64,000 nt of DNA, from the NCBI GenBank assembly GCA_015231885.1, contig JADGAT010000006.1, positions 31,309 through 95,308 on the forward strand, read 5' to 3'. The notes beneath the pieces are model-generated. The model did not search any database and had not been told where the DNA came from. It saw only the letters and a program-made list of their open reading frames with translations. Origin of the DNA: SAR324 cluster bacterium (GTDB lineage Bacteria; SAR324; NAC60-12). Of the stretch, positions 56,969 through 64,000 are shown piece by piece (position 1 is the stretch's first letter; each line of letters begins with the position of its first letter). The position numbers and the translations under genes were made by a program.

Positions 56969-58075
56969 ATGAAAGATAAGATATTGATTGTAGATGATCA
57001 AGAAAATAACCGTTTGGTAATTGAAGACATACTCCGTAAATTAAAATGTGAAATCCGCAGTGCAGCATCAGGAGAAGAAGCATTAAACATCTTGGAAAAC
57101 TGGATACCTGATTTGATCTTAATGGATCAAATGATGCCAGGCCTCAGCGGTATTGAAACAACCGCACGAATTAAAAGTCTGGAAGCATTTACCCATGTGC
57201 CGATTGTGATGGTCACCGCAAAAAACGAACTGGAGACATTGAAAGATGCCTTCGAGGCAGGAGCCGTCGATTACATCATCAAGCCCGTTGAAAGAATAAC
57301 ATTAACCACCAGAGCAAAATCAGCACTCCGAACCAAGCATGCATTTGACCAGATCAAGGCACTCACTGCAGATTTACAAGCACAAAAACAGGAGCTGATC
57401 AAATTCACGCATATGGTCAGTCATGATTTAAAGTCTCCTGTTGCCAGCGCTGCCAGTTTATTTGATTTTTTTCACTATCGTATGCAAGAAGAACATGCAG
57501 ACATACTAAAAGACGAAGGAATGCAGGATTTACTAAACCGTATTCCCAATGCGCTGAAAAAAATGCTGAACTTTGTTGATACGATGCTGGATTATGCAAC
57601 AGCAGGCAAGGCTGTTGGAACAATAGAAAAAGTTTCCGTAGAGGCTTTGATTGGAGAAGTGCTGGCAAACTTTGAACACCAAATCCAAGAAGGAATCGTA
57701 ACTATCAACAAGATGGAAAATATGCCAAATGTTCCATGTGACCCTATCAAAATAGAGCAAGTTTGGCAGAATCTCATCAACAACGCTATCAAACACCGAG
57801 GCGAGCAAACCTCAATAAATATTATATTAGGTTGGGAAACACAAACAGATCACTATCAATTTTGGGTTCAAGATGATGGCCCTGGTATTTCTCCAGAAAA
57901 TCGAGAAAAAGTGTTTGAGGCGTTCCTGCGTTTGTCAGATAACGTGGAAGGGAGCGGAATCGGACTTTCCACCGTACAGCAAATTATCAAAGCCCACGGA
58001 GGCCAAATTCACGTTGATCCTAATTTTAATGAAGGGGCAAAGTTTGTGTTTTCTTTACCCAAAAATAGAATTTGA
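56969..58075 (+). CDS. Receiver-histidine kinase hybrid protein
   Basis: From the ATG at 56969 the product has 368 residues; the frame is open 32 codons further, but that part is not domain-like. It has an N-terminal receiver (ILIVDDQENN, phospho-Asp in LILMDQMMPG, VTAK, IIKP) followed by a short linker and a histidine kinase core: H-box FTHMVSHDLKSPVAS, N-box NLINNAIKHRG, G1 DDGPGI, G2 GSGIGLSTV. The receiver-first order suggests the kinase is controlled by phosphorylation from another kinase. No membrane segment. The target is unknown. Confidence 0.9.
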   Translation: MKDKILIVDDQENNRLVIEDILRKLKCEIRSAASGEEALNILENWIPDLILMDQMMPGLSGIETTARIKSLEAFTHVPIVMVTAKNELETLKDAFEAGAVDYIIKPVERITLTTRAKSALRTKHAFDQIKALTADLQAQKQELIKFTHMVSHDLKSPVASAASLFDFFHYRMQEEHADILKDEGMQDLLNRIPNALKKMLNFVDTMLDYATAGKAVGTIEKVSVEALIGEVLANFEHQIQEGIVTINKMENMPNVPCDPIKIEQVWQNLINNAIKHRGEQTSINIILGWETQTDHYQFWVQDDGPGISPENREKVFEAFLRLSDNVEGSGIGLSTVQQIIKAHGGQIHVDPNFNEGAKFVFSLPKNRI

Positions 58076-58084
58076 TTCCTCCAA

Positions 58085-58468
58085 TCAAGAGCAAAGAGCG
58101 ATGGCTTCAATTTCGATCTCTGTATTTTTCGGTAAGCAGCTGACCTCGACACAAGCCCTGGCTGGTTTGGCCTCATTAAAGTATTCGGCATAAACCGAAT
58201 TGAATTCCCCAAATTTCTGCATGTCTTGCAGAAAGATGGTTACTTTTACAACTTGATCGACAGAGGAGCCTCCTGCTTCCAAAACAGATTTCAGATTGTC
58301 CAGGACTAATCGGCATTGTTCTTCAAAGGAACCCGTATGCAGGTTTCCTGAAACTGGATCAATTGGAATCTGCCCTGATAAAAACAGAAAACCATTGGCT
58401 TGGATGGCTTGAGAATAGGGGCCAATCGGTTCAGGAGCTTTATCGGTTTTTATGATTACTTTTTGCAC
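58085..58468 (-). CDS. ridA: RidA family deaminase
   Basis: From a GTG at 58468 the product has 127 residues, the standard RidA length; the frame stays open to an ATG at 58525, which would overlap the divergent hpt start. Family segments are APEPIGPYSQAIQANGFLFLSGQIPIDP, FEEQCRLVLDNLKSVLEAGGS, VVKVTIFLQDM and PARACVEVSCLPKNTEIEIEAIA, including the conserved Arg that binds the imine substrate. RidA hydrolyses reactive 2-aminoacrylate-type intermediates. Start choice is uncertain. Confidence 0.9.
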   Translation of the reverse strand: MQKVIIKTDKAPEPIGPYSQAIQANGFLFLSGQIPIDPVSGNLHTGSFEEQCRLVLDNLKSVLEAGGSSVDQVVKVTIFLQDMQKFGEFNSVYAEYFNEAKPARACVEVSCLPKNTEIEIEAIALCS

Positions 58469-58513
58469 TTTTCCTTGTTTCACAAATTCGTCAACTGTAT
58501 TTGAAAAACTAAC

Positions 58514-59044
58514 ATGTCTTCCCAATTACACACATTCATCACCACTGAAGAAGTACAAACAAAAGTACAGGAACTGGCCATACAAATCTCTAAAGATTAT
58601 AATCAAACACAATTACATCTTGTCGGAGTTCTGAAAGGATCTTTTATCTTTCTGGCTGATTTGGCACGCGCCTTAAAGATTCCCTGTTCTATCTATTTTG
58701 TCCATGCTTCCAGTTATGGTGATCGGCAAACATCCTCCGGAATTGTTAAAATCCAACACTCTTTGAATATGTCCAATAAACATGTCCTGATCATCGAGGA
58801 TATTCTGGACACTGGTTTGACACTTAGCTCAATCATTAAAGAATTCGATAAGCAACAGCCTGCTTCCTTGAAGGTATGTGCCTTCCTGAATAAACCAGAA
58901 AGGCGCCAGGCTGATATTGAAGCCGATTACACCGGCTTTACCATTCCCAATGAATTTGTTGTAGGTTACGGATTAGATTACGGAGAATTGTACCGTAACC
59001 TTCCCTACATTGCCAGGTTAGAAAATGCTGAGGAGTCATCATGA
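58514..59044 (+). CDS. hpt: Hypoxanthine phosphoribosyltransferase
   Basis: The 176-residue product forms IMP (or GMP) from hypoxanthine (or guanine) and PRPP. Visible are VGVLKGSFIFLADLAR, VHASSYGDRQTSSG, the PRPP motif VLIIEDILDTGLTLS, and the flexible region FVVGYGLDYGELYRNLPYIA. It stands alone on the plus strand; AACTAAC rather than a clear ribosome site precedes the ATG. It may serve purine salvage together with the adenosine deaminase seen elsewhere in the window. Confidence 0.95.
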   Translation: MSSQLHTFITTEEVQTKVQELAIQISKDYNQTQLHLVGVLKGSFIFLADLARALKIPCSIYFVHASSYGDRQTSSGIVKIQHSLNMSNKHVLIIEDILDTGLTLSSIIKEFDKQQPASLKVCAFLNKPERRQADIEADYTGFTIPNEFVVGYGLDYGELYRNLPYIARLENAEESS

Positions 59045-59143
59045 TGCTCATCTGCCCGATCAAACGAGAAGACCTTGAACAGTCCTTTTCATATCGATCA
59101 AGGAGGGTAAGGGAACTGTTTGCTTTTTCCTTTATTCATAACT

Positions 59144-60301
59144 TTAATAGCGAGGCATATCAGAATCTATCTCCTCCGCCCAGCGATCAATGCCGCCTGT
59201 GAGGTTTCTCAATTTTGTAAAACCTTCATCCTCGAGCTGCCTCAAAGCTTTCATAGAGCGCATACCTTTATAACAGTACAAATAGATTTCATCGTCTGGA
59301 TTGAGGGAAGGAATATGTTCCTCAAATTCACTCAAGGGCATCAGTTGAGCCTTTTCTATGTAACAAATGTCCCATTCGCTTTGCTCACGCACGTCAACCA
59401 ATACCACGTCTCTTCCAGAATTCAATACTTCTGCGAGTTCTGCCGGCTCAATGCTGTATTCTTCTTCATCGAAATCATCGTTTTGTCCAGCACCAGGCAT
59501 GGGTACATTACAAAAGGCCTCATAATCAATCAATTCTGTTATCGTCGGCTTAATTCCACACAATTCACAATTAGGGTCTTTTTCAAGTTTCAGATTTTTG
59601 AAATTCATTTTCAGGGCATCAAACAAAATGAGGCGGCCAATCAGGCTCCGTCCTTTTCCTAAAATCAATTTCAATGCTTCAGTTGCTTGCATCAAACCCA
59701 CTGTTCCCGGGAGCACGCCCAGGACTCCAGCTTCCGCTCAACTGGGAACAAGATTGGCTGGTGGAGGATTGGAATACAGACAACGATAACAAGGTCCTTC
59801 GTGGTTCGGATGAAATACCGTGATCTGCCCTTCAAAACGAAAAATAGAACCATAAACTAAAGGTTTTTTCGTAAAATAAGCCGCATCATTGACAAGGTAT
59901 CGCGTCTCAAAATTATCTGAACCATCAACAATCACATCATATTGTTCAAATAATGCCAGGATGTTGTCACGGGTCAGACGAACATTATATATTTCAACTT
60001 CTACATTAGGATTACCCGCTAAAATGGTTTCTTTGATCGACTCTACTTTTGGTCTCCCAATATCAGCCACACTATGGGCAATTTGACGTTGAAGATTAGA
60101 ATTATCAACAACATCAAAATCGACAATACCCAGTTTTCCAATGCCTGCAGCCCCCAGGTACATCCCCAGTGGTGAACCTAATCCTCCTGCACCAATTAAA
60201 AGAATCTTTGACTCCTTAAATTTGAGCTGCCCTTCCATCCCAATTTCAGGCAGCGTCAGATGGCGGGTATAACGGTTAATTTCTTCATTTGTCAGTGCCA
60301 T
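59144..60301 (-). CDS. moeB: MoeB/ThiF-rhodanese fusion, probable selenoprotein (Sec188)
   Basis: Read through one in-frame TGA (59738-59740), the product has 385 residues. An E1-like adenylating domain has ILLIGAGGLGSP, VDFDVVDNSNLQRQ, VDGSDNFETR and zinc pairs CYRC and CELC. A C-terminal rhodanese domain has VLVDVREQSEW and active-site loop CYKGMRS. MoeB/ThiF-like proteins activate the C-terminus of a small sulfur carrier for molybdopterin or thiamine synthesis, and the rhodanese part supplies sulfur. The TGA stands exactly where relatives have Cys in LVPSCAEAGVLG, and both sides stay intact. This supports selenocysteine, though a nonsense mutation is possible. The start ATG 60301 precedes ALTNEEINRYTRH. 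Confidence 0.8.
59700..59740 (-). promoter_or_regulatory. Possible SECIS hairpin next to the in-frame TGA
   Basis: Ten bases after the TGA, GGAG and CTCC pair around an 11-base loop containing GGG (18-20 bases from TGA). An alternative pairing is CCTGGG with CCCGGG. GTTCCC just before TGA can also pair with GGGAAC. Position and loop G bases fit bacterial SECIS rules loosely; drawn by eye. Confidence 0.4.
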
Positions 60302-60450
60302 GCTTCTTACTCTCTTAGACAAAATTTTAAGTAATACATTTTTATTTCCAGAAAATAGTACTATATTGGTACTAATTGGATTAAAATACTGGAAGGTTTG
60401 CAATATGTCAATATTTCCTCCACTTTGAGGAAATTTCAAAAGGAAAAAAA

Positions 60451-61503
60451 CTACGCATTATAATGTTTTATCAATCCAAATGCTAAACCTAAAAAGATAA
60501 AATTTGTCAACCAGGCTGCTAACAACGGGGAGATAGCGCCAGCACTGCCAACAGCAAGAAAAATCTGATTAGTGATCCAAAACAACACACCAAACAAAAA
60601 GCTCAGTGCCATTCCTTCCGCAGCCTTTCCCTGTCTTGAATGAGACAGGGAAAGGGCCAACCCAATCAAGACCATAATAATCAGAGCAAAAGGATACGAA
60701 ATCTTTTGGTGAAATTCTACCCAATGTTGTGTGACATCATGTCCGGCTTGCTGCAGCTTCATGATCAACTGATACAATGGCCTCAACGGATAATGATGCG
60801 GGTTGACTGGCTCATTAAAAGCAACCGGAGGAAAGTTCTGCAGCCTGATAGCAAGATCAGGTTTTTGTTCAAATACAATTTTTTCTGGCTGAAAATTGCG
60901 CTGACTCACATTTTCAAAGTACCAAAAGTCCTTTTGTTGCTTTCCCGTTTCTATAGCTGTTCGTTGGATCAAGCGATACGGGGACAAATCCCAATTAAAA
61001 ATAGTGATTTGCCTTATCTGAGATGGAAAAGAACGAGATCCAAAGTAATAAATATTTTGATTCTCAATTTCCCACAACGCTGATAATTCCCCACTGTTTT
61101 TTTCTGAAGACCATTGTTTTTGCAGCCAGTTATAAAAATAATTTTGGTTCACATAGCTAAGTGCAGCAATCAACAGTGATACTCCGAGAACAGGGCGGGC
61201 TAATTGAAAAAAACTCATGCCTGCAGTGCGCATGGCAACAATCTCAGACGTGCGGTTTAGTGAGCTGAAGGTTGCAATTGTAGACAATAACACCGTTATT
61301 GGAAGAATTAATTCCAGTAAAACCGGCAGCAATAAAGTGATTTCCTGCAAAAACAGCAGGAACTGCTCAATACCAGAAAAGATATTTCCCAGCCGGCTGA
61401 ATAAATTCCCAATAATAATAATGGTCACAAAAGCAGCCAGCAATAATGAAAAATACTTAAAAAATTCCTGGGCAATATATTTAGAAATGATATTCATAGA
61501 CAC
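60451..61503 (-). CDS. lptG: LPS export permease LptG/LptF family
   Basis: The 350-residue product has the YjgP/YjgQ layout: N-terminal membrane segments (ISKYIAQEFFKYFSLLLAAF), LPITVLLSTIATFSSLNRTSEIVAMRTAGMSFFQLARPVL, a periplasmic jellyroll region (about 110-240), then three C-terminal membrane helices with SYPFALIIMVLIGLALSL. With LptB it pulls LPS from the inner membrane. LptG and LptF cannot be separated with certainty; only one is present here. A perfect 13-bp inverted repeat lies in the coding sequence at 60624-60655. Confidence 0.88.
   Translation of the reverse strand: MSMNIISKYIAQEFFKYFSLLLAAFVTIIIIGNLFSRLGNIFSGIEQFLLFLQEITLLLPVLLELILPITVLLSTIATFSSLNRTSEIVAMRTAGMSFFQLARPVLGVSLLIAALSYVNQNYFYNWLQKQWSSEKNSGELSALWEIENQNIYYFGSRSFPSQIRQITIFNWDLSPYRLIQRTAIETGKQQKDFWYFENVSQRNFQPEKIVFEQKPDLAIRLQNFPPVAFNEPVNPHHYPLRPLYQLIMKLQQAGHDVTQHWVEFHQKISYPFALIIMVLIGLALSLSHSRQGKAAEGMALSFLFGVLFWITNQIFLAVGSAGAISPLLAAWLTNFIFLGLAFGLIKHYNA
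60624..60655. repeat. 13-bp perfect inverted repeat inside lptG
   Basis: CCTTTCCCTGTCT and AGACAGGGAAAGG are separated by six bases, within the codons for SLSLSHSRQGKAA. Such a strong hairpin inside a reading frame is unusual; no role is known. Confidence 0.75.
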
Positions 61504-61716
61504 TCAATTGATAAACCGGCACCCTTGTATTCTATCTTCAAAATGGAGTATGCCTTGCATGAAAAACGGATAGTTCTGTATGGTATTTGTTATTTTCAAG
61601 GATCATGCTTGATATGATGTTTCGCATCAGTTATAGTTGCACATATTTTTCCTACTTTAACAAGAGAGATCATTCTTATATTTTTCTTTTGACCCAAATC
61701 TTGGAAGGGTTCTCCT

Positions 61717-64000
61717 ATGCCACATTCTGTTCTTGTGCTTGAAGAAAGTGCTCTGATACAAGAATTGATTGCTTCCGCTTTAGAAGACAGCAGTCTGACG
61801 ATTCACCAGGAACAGCAGTCTGATCAATTTTTTAAAACAGCCAAGCAAATTGTACCAGACCTAATTTTTATCAGTAATTCTGACCACAAACAAGATTATG
61901 AAGTATGCAGAAAATTTAGAAATGATGCTGATCTTGAAAAAACCCCATTAATTATACTGGCAGACTCTCGTGATAAGCTGGATGAAAATGTGTTGTCCCA
62001 ATTGAATATTGACACTCACCTTAGAAAACCATTTGAGGCCGCAGTGCTCCAGGAACACGTAAAACAGGTGATTCCTTCTGCTTTTCCTGTTCCCGCCGCT
62101 TTGGCTTACCAGGAAGCCCAATCTTCCAACTCGCCACAACAGCCACTCTCTGAAGAAATATCCATATTTGATGATGAAATGAAAGATCTAATCGATAATC
62201 AGTCAGGTGAACCCGCTATCAAAGAAAACGATGTACCAGAAGTTGATTTTTCCGAAGAAGTTGGAAATACTGAACAGTTGATAGACGAGGAACTCATTGG
62301 AGAAGAAGCAACCATGATGGAAACCATTGTGGAGACAGAAACATCTTTGTTGGAAGATACTTTGTCAATATCTGAAGTCCCAGACGACCTTGAGTCCATT
62401 GATACTTCTGAATTTGAAGAGTTGGATTTAGAAAGTTCCGATGAGTTTATAGAAGATACCGGTGTAGAGGAGGAAGACGTGGCTAACTTAGATCTAGAAA
62501 ATGAAGAAATAGAAGATTTATCCTCTGAAGATGCGGATTTGGAATTAGACGAAGAGGAAGGACTGGCTTTGGATAAAGAAGATGCGGATGCCTTAGCAAT
62601 GGGAGAAGATGATTCTGGTGACTTTGTCGTTGAACTGGAAGAAGACACCCTAGAAGAGGTGGAAGAAGAAGGGCTCGAACTGGATGAAGAAAGTTTCGAA
62701 GATGAGATGGAGATGGAAGAAGGACTCGAACTGGATGAAGAAAGTTTCGAAGATGAGATGGAAATGGAAGAAGGACTCGAACTGGATGAAGAAAGTTTCG
62801 AAGATGAGATGGAAATGGAAGAAGGACTCGAACTGGATGAAGATGAAGCTGCCACACTGGAAGAAGACGAAGCTGGATTGGATTTAGCAGAAGAGCCTGG
62901 AATGGAATCAACACCTGAGAAAATGCCAAAAGAAGAGGACACCTTGAACCAATTAAAACAGTCTGGTTTGGAAGATCAAATGGTTCAAGAACAAGCGGAA
63001 TCTTTTGATGATGTCGATGATGAGTTCAATAATACACCCGACTTTGAGCTCGAAGATAATGACGATTTTCTTTTAGAAGAAGAGGAAGCACTGTCTACTG
63101 AATCTGCAGATATTACTGAAATAGACGATTTAGAACCCATCGTGATGGAAGGGATTGACTCAGAAGAACTTGAGTTCGGTACATTAGCAGATGGTGGGAT
63201 TGATGTAGATACCATAGAAATTGACCTGGTTGATGATGATGAAGTCCAAGACATTGATGACATTGAAGAAGATTTTCAGAATGAACTCGACTCAGAAAGC
63301 ACGGATGTCCGTGATCTAGATTCTGTGCTCATTGAAGATGAGGAGAGCGCTCAACTAGACAGTACAGGCGACAATACTTTGATTGACGATGGTAAATCTG
63401 AATTCGAAGATTCTTTAGAATTAGAAGATGATGATGAAGAAATAGATATGGTATTGGAGGAAGAAGACGAAATCGATGAGTTCGAGGATGCTTTAGAATT
63501 AGAAGATGATGAATCCCCCCCACAACAGCTCCGTGAAGGATTGGTTGATATTCACCTGGGCCTTAACGATTTTAAAGAAGAATTGAGTGTCAACGATTAT
63601 GATGATTCGACTGAACAACACTTACGCAATGACATCATTGACATTCAGCTGGATCTCAATGATTTTGAACCTGAATTGCCTGATGTTATATCTGCAGATG
63701 ATGAAGAACTATTAGAAGAAAGCCCCGTCGTGGTCCATGGACCCACGGTAGAGATGATGGAGATGGATATTCATGTATTGGACATCACCTCCGAAGAACA
63801 AAATATCAACCTTGATCATCCACAAGATCACTTTGTCCTTTCAGATTCAGAAACAGAGAAAGATTTCTCAATGGAAGAGGACGAAGAGCTGCTTGAGGAA
63901 GAATCTCTTGAAATGGATATCGAAATGGAAGAGGACGAAGAGCTGCTTGAGGAAGAATCTCTTGAAATGGATATCGAAATGGAAGAGGACGAAGAGCTGC
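61717..64000 (+). CDS. Acidic repeat protein with pseudo-receiver domain, runs off right edge
   Basis: An ATG at 61717 (GGAAGGG upstream) opens 761 codons without a stop to the window end. Residues 1-125 form a receiver-like domain, but the acidic pocket reads LEES and the phospho-Asp position reads FISNS, so it cannot be phosphorylated normally; the Lys in LRKPF is kept. The rest is extremely acidic (Asp/Glu), with 17-residue repeats EEGLELDEESFEDEMEM near 317-376, two copies of the kind IDIQLDLNDFEPEL, and 18-residue repeats at the end. The pseudo-receiver plus long tail recalls FrzS-type proteins in layout only. It is divergent from lptG. Confidence 0.8.
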   Translation, partial: MPHSVLVLEESALIQELIASALEDSSLTIHQEQQSDQFFKTAKQIVPDLIFISNSDHKQDYEVCRKFRNDADLEKTPLIILADSRDKLDENVLSQLNIDTHLRKPFEAAVLQEHVKQVIPSAFPVPAALAYQEAQSSNSPQQPLSEEISIFDDEMKDLIDNQSGEPAIKENDVPEVDFSEEVGNTEQLIDEELIGEEATMMETIVETETSLLEDTLSISEVPDDLESIDTSEFEELDLESSDEFIEDTGVEEEDVANLDLENEEIEDLSSEDADLELDEEEGLALDKEDADALAMGEDDSGDFVVELEEDTLEEVEEEGLELDEESFEDEMEMEEGLELDEESFEDEMEMEEGLELDEESFEDEMEMEEGLELDEDEAATLEEDEAGLDLAEEPGMESTPEKMPKEEDTLNQLKQSGLEDQMVQEQAESFDDVDDEFNNTPDFELEDNDDFLLEEEEALSTESADITEIDDLEPIVMEGIDSEELEFGTLADGGIDVDTIEIDLVDDDEVQDIDDIEEDFQNELDSESTDVRDLDSVLIEDEESAQLDSTGDNTLIDDGKSEFEDSLELEDDDEEIDMVLEEEDEIDEFEDALELEDDESPPQQLREGLVDIHLGLNDFKEELSVNDYDDSTEQHLRNDIIDIQLDLNDFEPELPDVISADDEELLEESPVVVHGPTVEMMEMDIHVLDITSEEQNINLDHPQDHFVLSDSETEKDFSMEEDEELLEEESLEMDIEMEEDEELLEEESLEMDIEMEEDEEL
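62665..62844 (+). repeat. 51-bp in-frame tandem repeat, 3.5 copies
   Basis: Units begin at 62665, 62716, 62767 and 62818 (partial) and code EEGLELDEESFEDEMEM. Copies are nearly identical at the base level, so expansion is recent. Confidence 0.9.
63871..64000 (+). repeat. 54-bp in-frame tandem repeat reaching the edge
   Basis: Identical units start at 63871, 63925 and 63979 and code MEEDEELLEEESLEMDIE. The array continues beyond the window, so copy number is not known. Confidence 0.9.

Noticed and set aside
59041..59202. Short plus-strand frame starting ATGATG at the end of hpt
   Set aside because: Its second half is antisense to the end of the rhodanese domain and its peptide has no recognisable character; the ATGA overlap with hpt alone is not enough.
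59144..60439. Two separate genes (rhodanese-like and MoeB-like) divided by a stop
   Set aside because: Both halves are in the same frame and only a TGA lies between LVPS and AEAGVLG. One gene read as Sec, or a single nonsense mutation, explains it better than two genes.
62199..62942. 247-codon minus-strand frame made almost wholly of Ser
   Set aside because: It is the antisense of the Glu/Asp-rich repeats of the acidic protein (GAA/GAT read as TTC/ATC-type frames) and has no ribosome site.

Overview
The window reads as a chromosomal segment of a Gram-negative bacterium. The supporting genes are outer-membrane lipoprotein and LPS-export genes (LptE-like, LptG), an MlaF-type ABC ATPase, a GspE/PilB secretion ATPase, DksA, a RAYT transposase with REP hairpins, and groESL under CIRCE operators. 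Base composition is moderately AT-rich and codon use looks fairly uniform. The mixture (many lipoproteins and TPR proteins, a giant LamG adhesin, STAS proteins, orphan response regulators, a probable selenoprotein) fits a deltaproteobacterium-like or SAR324-like marine lineage. That placement is inference only; no rRNA is present.

Layout. 1-4.7 kb: a partial unknown protein and small upstream ORFs on the minus strand, then era (TTG start) and a membrane-anchored TPR protein, with a small lipoprotein convergent to them. 4.8-7.2 kb: a tiny lipoprotein, then groES-groEL behind two CIRCE operators. 7.2-10.1 kb: a minus-strand group FIST sensor, LptE-like, MlaF-like, dksA. 10.4-12.1 kb: tRNA-Arg(TCT), a multiply frameshifted pseudogene and a VapBC-type toxin-antitoxin pair. 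12.3-14.6 kb: CheY-like regulator, DtxR/MntR-like regulator and a convergent CDF metal transporter, a likely metal-homeostasis unit. 14.6-18.1 kb: gene remnants, a 158-bp foldback MITE, a HEAT-like/YaaW-like pair and an ISAs1 transposase remnant. 18.1-20.8 kb: hydrolase, adenosine deaminase, SDR. 20.9-21.6 kb: a RAYT gene flanked by inverted REP hairpins. 21.6-33.8 kb: an S74-chaperone tail-fibre-like protein, a BrnT-like toxin-antitoxin pair and a 3308-residue LamG/Kelch/PKD surface lipoprotein. 34.1-37.7 kb: AcuI-like reductase, Uma2 nuclease, hisD, DUF2797. 37.7-44.8 kb: hydrolase, complete livFGMHJ branched-chain amino-acid ABC transporter and a divergent PurD-like ATP-grasp protein. 44.9-51.1 kb: gspE-like, prfA, rpmE, rho, an unknown small gene and ilvC. 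51.4-58.1 kb: two tandem STAS proteins, a single-pass membrane protein, two convergent and apparently paralogous Lys-rich-tailed proteins, and a receiver/histidine-kinase protein. 58.1-64 kb: RidA, hpt, a MoeB-rhodanese gene interrupted by an in-frame TGA, lptG and the start of a very acidic pseudo-receiver protein.

The most interesting signal is the MoeB-rhodanese gene at 59144-60301. It has a single in-frame TGA exactly where the family has a conserved Cys, with downstream hairpin potential, so it is a selenoprotein candidate. The other notable items are the complete 158-bp palindromic MITE sitting on a stop codon, the GTAG-tagged REP/RAYT locus with half-REP tandem repeats, and the signalling-flavoured cluster of unknown paralogs around 52-58 kb. 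No CRISPR array was seen.
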